Below are positions 6,665-11,922 of a DNA stretch of 11,922 bases, piece after piece. The notes under the pieces are model-generated. The model made no database searches, was not told the DNA's origin, and saw nothing but the letters and a program-made list of their open reading frames with translations. Origin of the DNA: Lachnoclostridium sp. UBA1434 (GTDB lineage: Bacteria > Bacillota > Clostridia > Lachnospirales > Lachnospiraceae); NCBI GenBank assembly GCA_002329645.1, contig DCTS01000079.1, forward strand, positions 406 through 12,327. The letters run 5' to 3'. Position 1 is the stretch's first letter. Every line of letters begins with the position of its first letter. The position numbers were made by a program, and so were the translations under genes.

Positions 6665-7687
6665 TCAGATATGTTCTATATAGTCACATAGCCGGTCTAC
6701 GCTCTCCTTGCTTGTTGCCCATGAGGTGACAAGCCTGATTACCGTATTGCCCATATTATCTCTTTTCTGCACCAGAAAACCAAATTCCTTTGAAAGCTCC
6801 TTAACCGCCTTTTCCGGAAGTATGGGAAACAACTGGTTGGTGCAGGGAGTCGCATAAAAGCCATACCCCTTCCTGACAAGAGCCTGTGCTATCCTTTCAG
6901 CCATCCTGTTGGCATGCCCGGAAAGCTGAAAATATAAATCATCCCTAAACAGCTCCTCAAACTGTATTCCTATAACAAAGCCCTTGGCCAGCATAGCGCC
7001 CTTCTGTTTAATCAGATACCGGAATTCCTTCTTTAACTCCTCCCTGCATATGACAAGGGCCTCGCCAAGGAGAGCGCCGTTCTTGGTGCCTCCGATATAA
7101 AAGACGTCGGCTAAAGAAGCTATGTCCTCCATCGTCAAATCATTATCCCCGGAGGCAAGGGCAGCTCCCAGCCTAACTCCGTCCAAAAACAGATACAGGT
7201 CCTTTTCCCTGCATAGCTCATGGATTGCTTCAAGCTCCGCTTTTGTATAGATGGTTCCAAGCTCGGTGGAATTGGATATATACACCATCCTTGGCTTAAC
7301 CATATGCTCGTCGCGGTGATAATCCAAGGTCTTTATAATATCATCCGGGGACAGCTTCCCCTCCTTATGGGGGAGAGCAATCACCTTATGTCCTGTTAAT
7401 TCTATAGCGCCCGTTTCATGCACATTAATATGGGCCGTATCTGCGGATATAACACATTCATGGGGGCGTAGGAATGAGGATATGACAAGCATATTTGTCT
7501 GAGTCCCGCCGGGTATAAAATGTATATCCGCATCCTCCCTGTTAATCAACCGCTTAATTTGCTCAGCGGCCTTCCTGCTGTGAATATCCTCCCCATAGCC
7601 GGTATTCTGCTCAAGGTTGGTTCTGACCAACGCTTCCAGTATTCGGGGATGGGCCCCCTCGCTGTAGTCATTTACAAAGCTGTACAT
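6665..7687 (-). CDS. Threonine aldolase / beta-eliminating lyase family PLP enzyme
   Basis: A 340-residue fold-type I pyridoxal-phosphate enzyme of the low-specificity L-threonine aldolase family, which splits threonine or allo-threonine to glycine and acetaldehyde. The N-terminus MYSFVNDYSEGAHPRIL is typical. HFIPGGTQTN (56-65) is the phosphate-binding part, His and Glu of INVHETGAIE contact the substrate, FLDGVRLGAAL (167-177) holds the Asp and Arg around the cofactor, and the Schiff-base lysine is Lys202 in YIGGTKNGALLGE. The frame is open for nine more codons, but TTGAGGAG lies nine bases before the ATG at 7687 and the family homology begins there, so I take that start; 7714 is possible but has no good binding site. 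It stands alone, with 147 bases to the ftsX stop and 146 to the next gene. Another beta-hydroxy amino acid substrate is possible. Confidence 0.9.
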   Translation of the reverse strand: MYSFVNDYSEGAHPRILEALVRTNLEQNTGYGEDIHSRKAAEQIKRLINREDADIHFIPGGTQTNMLVISSFLRPHECVISADTAHINVHETGAIELTGHKVIALPHKEGKLSPDDIIKTLDYHRDEHMVKPRMVYISNSTELGTIYTKAELEAIHELCREKDLYLFLDGVRLGAALASGDNDLTMEDIASLADVFYIGGTKNGALLGEALVICREELKKEFRYLIKQKGAMLAKGFVIGIQFEELFRDDLYFQLSGHANRMAERIAQALVRKGYGFYATPCTNQLFPILPEKAVKELSKEFGFLVQKRDNMGNTVIRLVTSWATSKESVDRLCDYIEHI

Positions 7688-7769
7688 ATATTCCATCTCC
7701 TCAATTAGTGACATGTTGCCAGGTTAAGCGCTTCTTAATCTGACAATGTAAGTAAAACATGCTAAGCCG

Positions 7770-7819
7770 GGCTGTGACAGCCTGTCTGTGTTCATCAGGG
7801 CAACCCCCGGTCAGGCTGT
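7770..7819 (-). repeat. Competing inverted repeats between ftsX and the aldolase gene
   Basis: On the minus strand ACAGCCTG (7819-7812) can pair with CAGGCTGT (7784-7777). The same CAGGCTGT can instead pair with ACAGCC (7775-7770), giving a tight GGCTG-TCA-CAGCC hairpin. No run of T follows directly. It may be a weak terminator for the ftsEX operon or a leader structure for the aldolase gene. I find no convincing promoter in this gap. Confidence 0.3.
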
Positions 7820-7833
7820 ATATTGATTATATA

Positions 7834-8733
7834 TTACCTGCCGCTGCCATCGTTCCTGATGGAAGATAATCCGAAGAGGCTTCCGAAAAAGCCGAGCAGG
7901 AAGCTCACCGAAATAATAAGAAGGTTTATATAACCTGTCAGCTCCGTTCTTGGCGGCAGCGGAATGAAGGGAAGCGTTCCCTGCATGCCGGAATAAGCCT
8001 TTACGATAAGTACGGATATTCCCAGGGAAGCCAGAGCTCCTCCGACAATGGTCAAAAGCAGGCCAGCAATCACATACGGAATTCCTATGAAGCCGTTCGG
8101 AGCTCCAAGCAGGCGCAAGGTATTGATTTGCTCACGGTTGTTGTATATACCCTGCCTGATCATATGTGAAATTATGATAAAGGTCGTAAATCCTACCGCC
8201 AGGGTCATAAGCAGTCCCATTATCCTTAATGCTCCGGTCAGTCTCTCTACCTGGTCAAGCACCTCCCTGTTATCCCTTACATAACTGATGCCCTCAAGGT
8301 CCTGTACCCGCTTCATGACAGCCTCCATGCTGTCCATATATATCCTGATTTCCATATATGCTTCAAAGGGATTATCCTCAAACAGCTCAAGAATTGAGGC
8401 TTCTTCTCCCAGAATTTCCTTCATCCTGTCCCTTGCCTCTTCCTCGCTGACCAGCCTTGCAGACCTTACCCCGTCAAGCTTTTCTGTATAATCTACAAGA
8501 GCCTGTGCCTCCTTAACGGTAACCTCCTCATCAAAATAAGCGCTTATTTCAGCCTCCTCGTTAAGCATGGCAACAAGCCGGCTTCCAATTCCGCTTCCCG
8601 CCATAACCAGTCCGAACAGGAAGAGAATGAGGGCTGTCCCAAGCACCGACACAATGTTTGACGCAAGGTTAAGTCTTATTATTTTCCAGGTTTCACTTAA
8701 GTAATATCCGAAATTGCGAAAAAAGCTCTTCAT
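7834..8733 (-). CDS. ftsX: Cell division protein FtsX
   Basis: The 299-residue membrane subunit of the FtsEX complex, a type VII (mechanotransmission) ABC system that regulates cell-wall hydrolases at division. The cytoplasmic N-terminus (SFFRNFGYYLSETWKIIRLN) is followed by helix 1 (about 25-46), an extracellular loop of about 120 residues with the FtsX signature ISAYFDEEVTVKEAQALVD and VRSARLVSEEEARDRMKE, then three helices (about 169-190, 216-245 and 269-292) with the conserved cytoplasmic INTLRLLGAPNGFI between them. The true start is the ATG at 8733, eight bases after GGAGG inside the end of ftsE; a TTG two codons upstream is not needed. The gap to the ftsE stop is two bases, so the two are tightly coupled. 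The external loop should contact the coiled-coil protein encoded two genes upstream. Confidence 0.93.
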   Translation of the reverse strand: MKSFFRNFGYYLSETWKIIRLNLASNIVSVLGTALILFLFGLVMAGSGIGSRLVAMLNEEAEISAYFDEEVTVKEAQALVDYTEKLDGVRSARLVSEEEARDRMKEILGEEASILELFEDNPFEAYMEIRIYMDSMEAVMKRVQDLEGISYVRDNREVLDQVERLTGALRIMGLLMTLAVGFTTFIIISHMIRQGIYNNREQINTLRLLGAPNGFIGIPYVIAGLLLTIVGGALASLGISVLIVKAYSGMQGTLPFIPLPPRTELTGYINLLIISVSFLLGFFGSLFGLSSIRNDGSGR

Positions 8734-8735
8734 AG

Positions 8736-9404
8736 TCAAGCCCTCCGATTTATGGTTAAGTGGCCGTTATCAATGCGGATATACATGGCATCGGCTTCCT
8801 GCCCGATCAGATGGGTGGCATGGGTGGTAATAATAACGGCTGTATTGCTGTCCCGGAAGGATTTTAGTATTTCCATAATATTCACCGCATTGTCGTGATC
8901 CAGGTTGCCGGTGGGTTCATCCGCAAGAATAATGGAGGGCTTTCTTGCCACAGCTCTTGCAATTGCAACCCTTTGGGCCTCTCCCCACGAAAGATTTTCA
9001 ACAAGCGACGTTTTTTTATGTCCAAGTCCGACCCTGTCCAGAGCATATGCCGCAGCCTCCCTGATATCCTTCTTCCTCATCCCAAGGAAACGCATGCCCG
9101 TCATTACATTTTCCATTACCGTCCGGCCCTTGATAAGCTTAAATTCCTGAAATACGGGCCCTATACTTCTGCGGAGCCTTCGTATCCCTGCTGTCTCACC
9201 CTTCTTAACAGTCTGCCCCATTACGGTCAATATACCGCTTGTCGGATATTCTATCCCCATGAACAGCTTTAAAAGACTGGTTTTTCCCGAACCGCTGGGC
9301 CCTGTTATATATACCAGATCCCCGGGCTTAATGCTTAAATTAACATCCTGCAGCGCCAGGGTGTCATCCTGGTATTGCAATGTCACCTGTCTTGCTTCTA
9401 TCAC
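8736..9404 (-). CDS. ftsE: Cell division ATP-binding protein FtsE
   Basis: The cytoplasmic ATPase of FtsEX, 222 residues. Walker A GPSGSGKT (35-42), Q-loop VFQEFKL (about 84-90), Walker B IILADEPTGNLD (158-169) and H-loop TTHAT (His195) are all intact. The signature motif reads LSWGEAQRVAIARA instead of the usual LSGGEQQRVAIARA, with Trp at the third position (about residue 140); the codon is TGG in the sequence. The start is GTG at 9404, seven bases from GGGAGG, giving MIEARQVTLQY, the usual N-terminus of the family; the ATGs further upstream would add a non-homologous tail overlapping the previous gene. It begins 16 bases after the coiled-coil protein stop and ends two bases before ftsX. 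A general MacB-type ABC ATPase is ruled out by the paired FtsX. Confidence 0.92.
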   Translation of the reverse strand: MIEARQVTLQYQDDTLALQDVNLSIKPGDLVYITGPSGSGKTSLLKLFMGIEYPTSGILTVMGQTVKKGETAGIRRLRRSIGPVFQEFKLIKGRTVMENVMTGMRFLGMRKKDIREAAAYALDRVGLGHKKTSLVENLSWGEAQRVAIARAVARKPSIILADEPTGNLDHDNAVNIMEILKSFRDSNTAVIITTHATHLIGQEADAMYIRIDNGHLTINRRA

Positions 9405-9420
9405 AATAATTCCTCCCATT

Positions 9421-10557
9421 CTAGAACCATAAGCCTGTATCAACCGAAAAATCCAGATATCCTTCCCTGGTTTCCACCTTATCCAATACTATATCAATAG
9501 TGACCAAATCACCGGCCACGGCTGCAAAATCAATATTTAACGGGTCTTCCCTGAACAGCTCCCTTAAGGATTCCTCCTCCAGAGGCATTCCGTAAAAGCT
9601 TCCGCTTGTTACCTCAAACATGACTCCGCTGTCACCGGACTTAACAAAGCTGCCTTCAAGCACCAGATTTTTTTCCGGCACCTCTATGACGGAATAGCCC
9701 TTATAAAAATGGAATACCGCTTCGGGAAGAGTCGAATTATCCCTGATAATCCGGTTGAAGGTTTCGTCGCTGATGGAGCCTTTTACAGATGTGAAACCGA
9801 TACTCAGATTCAGATCGTCAATTGTAAAATGTCCTTCCCGGATGATTGAGGTGAGTTCGTCAACAATTCCTGAGAACATGTTCTTCAAATCGTTCCACAT
9901 TAGCTCAAGGCTTCTTAAATGTTCCTCATACTTGTCCTTCTCACCCTCAAGCTTAGCCAGATATTCTTCCTGCTCCTTCTGAAGCCTTACAAGCTCCGAT
10001 ATGGACTGCTCAAGCTCCTCCTGCTTATTTTCCATAGCCAGTGCTTCATTAGCCAGAAGCTCCTTTTCCTCAGCAAGCCTTTTCCCTTCCTCCTTAATTG
10101 AGGCCAGCAGCTCTCCCGTATTGCGGGATATGTCCCTGACTAAGTTGATGCTCTTAAGGAATGAGGAGAAATCCTTAGCACCTAAGAGTATCTCCAGATA
10201 GGATGCGGGACCGCCCTTCTGATAGCTTACAAGCACCTGTTCCAGCAAGCCAAGCTTAAGCTCATAATCTGCCTGCCTGTCCTTAATTGACCTGTCAAGC
10301 ATACTTATCCTTGTCTTAAGCTCTTCAATCTCACCGGCAAGCCTTGTCTTCTCCCGTTCGGAATCCTCTATTTGCTGGCTTAAGGTAAATAACTGCTGCA
10401 GGACCTTTTGCTCCTCCTCGGATATTCCCTTGATCCGCTCCTGAGCCTCTGTTATGGGCTTAACTTCACCGGCTGCCATATTGGAAGCCGCCATAGGTAC
10501 AAGGGCTGCGGCTATCAAACAAACTATAACTTTTTTGAACCTGCCTCTATAAGACAT
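9421..10557 (-). CDS. Secreted PcsB/CwlO-like coiled-coil protein without a recognised hydrolase domain
   Basis: A 378-residue exported protein, probably the partner of FtsEX. A signal peptide covers about residues 1-29 (RGRFKKVIVCLIAAALVPMAAS, cleavage near AAG). Residues about 33-225 are two long Glu/Lys-rich coiled-coil helices broken by YLEILLGAKDFSSFLKSI (120-137), the hallmark of the PcsB/CwlO/EnvC family hinge that contacts FtsX. In known members a peptidase (CHAP, NlpC/P60 or LytM) follows; here residues about 228-378 are a beta-rich, mostly acidic region with no catalytic Cys-His or His-x-His pattern I can recognise. The ATG at 10557 has GGGAGG at six bases; the frame is open for 35 more codons, but those lie over the promoter. 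It is first in the operon with ftsE and ftsX. It may activate a separate hydrolase, as EnvC does, or regulate FtsEX. Confidence 0.85.
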   Translation of the reverse strand: MSYRGRFKKVIVCLIAAALVPMAASNMAAGEVKPITEAQERIKGISEEEQKVLQQLFTLSQQIEDSEREKTRLAGEIEELKTRISMLDRSIKDRQADYELKLGLLEQVLVSYQKGGPASYLEILLGAKDFSSFLKSINLVRDISRNTGELLASIKEEGKRLAEEKELLANEALAMENKQEELEQSISELVRLQKEQEEYLAKLEGEKDKYEEHLRSLELMWNDLKNMFSGIVDELTSIIREGHFTIDDLNLSIGFTSVKGSISDETFNRIIRDNSTLPEAVFHFYKGYSVIEVPEKNLVLEGSFVKSGDSGVMFEVTSGSFYGMPLEEESLRELFREDPLNIDFAAVAGDLVTIDIVLDKVETREGYLDFSVDTGLWF

Positions 10558-10601
10558 GCGGTGCCTCCCGGTATATAAACCTGATAAATTACTATAAGCA
10601 A

Positions 10602-10630
10602 AGTATACTAAATGATGCCCTGCATAACAA
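10602..10630 (-). promoter_or_regulatory. Candidate promoter of the coiled-coil protein/ftsE/ftsX operon
   Basis: On the minus strand TTGTTA (10630-10625), a 17-base spacer and TATACT (10607-10602). The start would be near 10595, giving a leader of about 38 bases to the ATG at 10557. The -35 box matches consensus at four of six positions, so this is moderate. Confidence 0.55.
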
Positions 10631-10672
10631 GCATGATATTTAAAATAATCAGCAGCGCTCAAATAATTAAAT

Positions 10673-10695
10673 TACCCATGGGAGGATATACCCAT
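10673..10695. repeat. Paired TACCCAT repeats in the divergent intergenic region
   Basis: TACCCAT occurs at 10673-10679 and again at 10689-10695, 16 bases apart, and ATGGG/CCCAT (10678-10682 and 10691-10695) also form an inverted repeat. They lie upstream of the GH43 -35 box, where an activator might bind. No regulator gene for it is in the window. Confidence 0.35.
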
Positions 10696-10704
10696 AAAAT
10701 TTAT

Positions 10705-10731
10705 AAATATATGCATTTTTTGCATATATTT
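10705..10731. repeat. Perfect 11-base inverted repeat just before the GH43 promoter
   Basis: AAATATATGCA (10705-10715) and TGCATATATTT (10721-10731) are exact reverse complements around TTTTT. The repeat ends one base before the GH43 -35 box. A dimeric regulator site is likely; as it is AT-rich it could also act as an UP element or, transcribed leftwards, as a weak structure. The repeat itself is certain; its role is inferred. Confidence 0.6.
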
Positions 10732-10732
10732 C

Positions 10733-10760
10733 TTGAATGTTTAAATTTTCTTGGTATAAT
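10733..10760 (+). promoter_or_regulatory. Promoter of the GH43 gene
   Basis: TTGAAT (10733-10738) is followed after 16 bases by a perfect TATAAT (10755-10760). Transcription should begin near 10767, about 35 bases before the ATG at 10801. Confidence 0.75.
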
Positions 10761-10800
10761 AAGCATATAATTATCTTATTATTTGACAAGGAGAAATGCT

Positions 10801-11784
10801 ATGATTTACATTCCCAAACAGAATGAACCACTAGTTACCCACATTTATACCGCTGACCCCTCGGCACATGTATTTGAGGATAAGATATACATCTATCCCT
10901 CACATGACCTTGAGCATGACGGACCGGATAATGATAACGGCGACCAGTATAAAATGGAAGATTATCATGTTTTGTCCATGGACGACTTGAATTCACCATG
11001 CATAGATCACGGAGAAGCGCTTCATATGAAGGATGTCCCCTGGGTCGGACAGCAGATGTGGGCTCCCGATGCTGCTTATAAGAACGGTACTTACTATTTA
11101 TACTTTCCTGCCAAGGACAAGAATGGCATATTTCATATAGGTGTTGCATCAAGTTCCAAGCCTTACGGGCCTTTTACTCCCCAGCCCGATTATATCAAGG
11201 GTACATACAGCATGGACCCGGCAGTATTTGTTGATGATGACGGACGAGCATACATATATCTCGGCGGCTTATGGGGCGGACAGCTTGAGAGGTGGCCGGC
11301 AAACAAATACACCCCTGACGGGACAGGCCCCCATCCGTATAAGCCTGCTATCGGACCCAGAGTAGCCGAGCTTAATGATGATATGATAAGCCTCAAGGAG
11401 GAGCTTGCCGAAATAACTATTCTTGATGAGAAGGGCAATCCCATCCTGGCCGGCGATGAGGACAGGAGATACTTTGAAGGCCCCTGGATGCATAAATACA
11501 ACGGCCTTTATTATCTCTCATATTCCACCGGTACCACTCATTATATCGTATATGCGGTAAGCAAGAACCCTAAGGGCCCCTTTACCTTCAAGGGAAGGAT
11601 ATTAAATCCGGTTATCGGATGGACCACACATCATTCCATCGTAGAGTATAAGGGAAAATGGTATCTGTTCTACCATGACAGTTCGTTATCCGGAGGAGTT
11701 AACCATCTTCGTTGCGTAAAATATACGGAGATTCATTATAATCCTGACGGCACCATACAGACAATAGACCCCTACGGCAATTAA
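10801..11784 (+). CDS. Glycoside hydrolase family 43 enzyme (beta-xylosidase / alpha-arabinofuranosidase type)
   Basis: A 327-residue, single-domain GH43 five-bladed beta-propeller enzyme that should remove xylose or arabinose units from plant-derived oligosaccharides by inversion. The three catalytic acids are visible: base Asp19 in THIYTADPSAHVFEDK, pKa-tuning Asp139 in TYSMDPAVFVDDDG and acid Glu226 in RRYFEGPWMHKYNG. MWAPDAAYKNGTYYLYFPAKD (about 87-106) and TTHHSIVEYKGKWYLFYH, with the calcium-ligating histidine, are also typical. There is no signal peptide or carbohydrate-binding module, so it acts in the cytoplasm on imported sugars. The ATG at 10801 follows AAGGAG by seven bases; an in-frame TTG at 10783 is upstream of that site and rejected. 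It is the only plus-strand gene, monocistronic, with its own promoter and terminator. The GH43 subfamily and exact sugar are not certain. Confidence 0.93.
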   Translation: MIYIPKQNEPLVTHIYTADPSAHVFEDKIYIYPSHDLEHDGPDNDNGDQYKMEDYHVLSMDDLNSPCIDHGEALHMKDVPWVGQQMWAPDAAYKNGTYYLYFPAKDKNGIFHIGVASSSKPYGPFTPQPDYIKGTYSMDPAVFVDDDGRAYIYLGGLWGGQLERWPANKYTPDGTGPHPYKPAIGPRVAELNDDMISLKEELAEITILDEKGNPILAGDEDRRYFEGPWMHKYNGLYYLSYSTGTTHYIVYAVSKNPKGPFTFKGRILNPVIGWTTHHSIVEYKGKWYLFYHDSSLSGGVNHLRCVKYTEIHYNPDGTIQTIDPYGN

Positions 11785-11798
11785 AAAATGATTGACTA

Positions 11799-11833
11799 AA
11801 GGCGTGTTGCAAGATAACACGCCTTATTATTTA
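11799..11833 (+). terminator. Intrinsic terminator of the GH43 gene
   Basis: AAGGCGTGTT (11799-11808) pairs perfectly with AACACGCCTT (11816-11825) around the loop GCAAGAT, followed by the T-rich ATTATTTATT. It begins 14 bases after the stop codon. Confidence 0.9.
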
Positions 11834-11892
11834 TTATATTTATGTTATTACTAAATTCCATTGGATCAAATACATACGTTAAATTATACTTA

Positions 11893-11922
11893 TTCTATTA
11901 TTCTTTATTCTATTATTCTTTA
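11893..11922. repeat. Two tandem copies of a 15-base AT-rich unit at the window end
   Basis: TTCTATTATTCTTTA occurs at 11893-11907 and again, identically, at 11908-11922, where the window ends. More copies may follow. The stretch 11834-11892 before it is AT-rich with no gene or clear signal. Confidence 0.85.

Noticed and set aside
10558..10662. N-terminal extension of the coiled-coil protein by 35 codons
   Set aside because: It would put a non-hydrophobic segment before a clear signal peptide, and the extension overlaps the promoter; the ATG at 10557 has GGGAGG at six bases.
10835..11152. Minus-strand open frame of 105 codons inside the GH43 gene
   Set aside because: It is antisense to a catalytic domain with all key residues, and its protein is not similar to anything I know.
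11893..11922. Start of a CRISPR array
   Set aside because: The copies are directly adjacent without spacers, only 15 bases long and of low complexity, and no cas gene is near.

Overview
The window looks like a chromosomal segment from a low-to-moderate GC, Gram-positive anaerobe of the Clostridia, most like a plant-fibre-degrading Lachnospiraceae relative. This is inference from gene content: a PcsB/CwlO-like protein beside FtsE and FtsX, an ECF-type transporter S component, an Fe-S aldo/keto reductase, a PadR regulator, a cytoplasmic GH43 glycosidase, strong AGGAGG ribosome binding sites and TTGACA/TATAAT promoters. I see no phage, insertion sequence, CRISPR array, tRNA or rRNA.

Layout. All genes but the last lie on the minus strand, so they are read from right to left. 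From the right: a cell-division/cell-wall operon (10557 to 7834) encodes a secreted coiled-coil protein, FtsE and FtsX. Next come a threonine-aldolase family enzyme (7687-6665), then an aldo/keto reductase with a C-terminal double-cluster ferredoxin domain (6518-5331) followed 21 bases later by a PadR-family regulator (5309-4761). A consensus promoter overlapped by palindromes then drives a DUF362 lipoprotein (4631-3522), an overlapping UPF0718/ArsP-type permease (3529-2627) and an ECF transporter S component (2562-2029). A small unknown membrane protein (1887-1375) has its own promoter and terminator. A nitrilase-family hydrolase (1148-270) and a flavodoxin cut by the window edge (256-1) form the last operon, with a promoter in which long inverted repeats are embedded. 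The only plus-strand gene is a GH43 glycosidase (10801-11784), transcribed divergently from the coiled-coil protein gene and ending in a clear intrinsic terminator.

How the genes may work together. The coiled-coil protein, FtsE and FtsX are expected to act as one membrane machine that couples ATP hydrolysis to control of cell-wall hydrolysis. Here the coiled-coil protein has no hydrolase domain that I recognise and must use a separate hydrolase, or do something else. PadR is well placed to control the lipoprotein-permease-S component unit through the palindromes on its promoter. The substrate of that membrane set cannot be read from sequence. The GH43 enzyme has no signal peptide and should trim imported plant oligosaccharides.

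Several start codons were moved from the longest reading frame to the codon with a properly spaced ribosome binding site; the reasons are in each entry.
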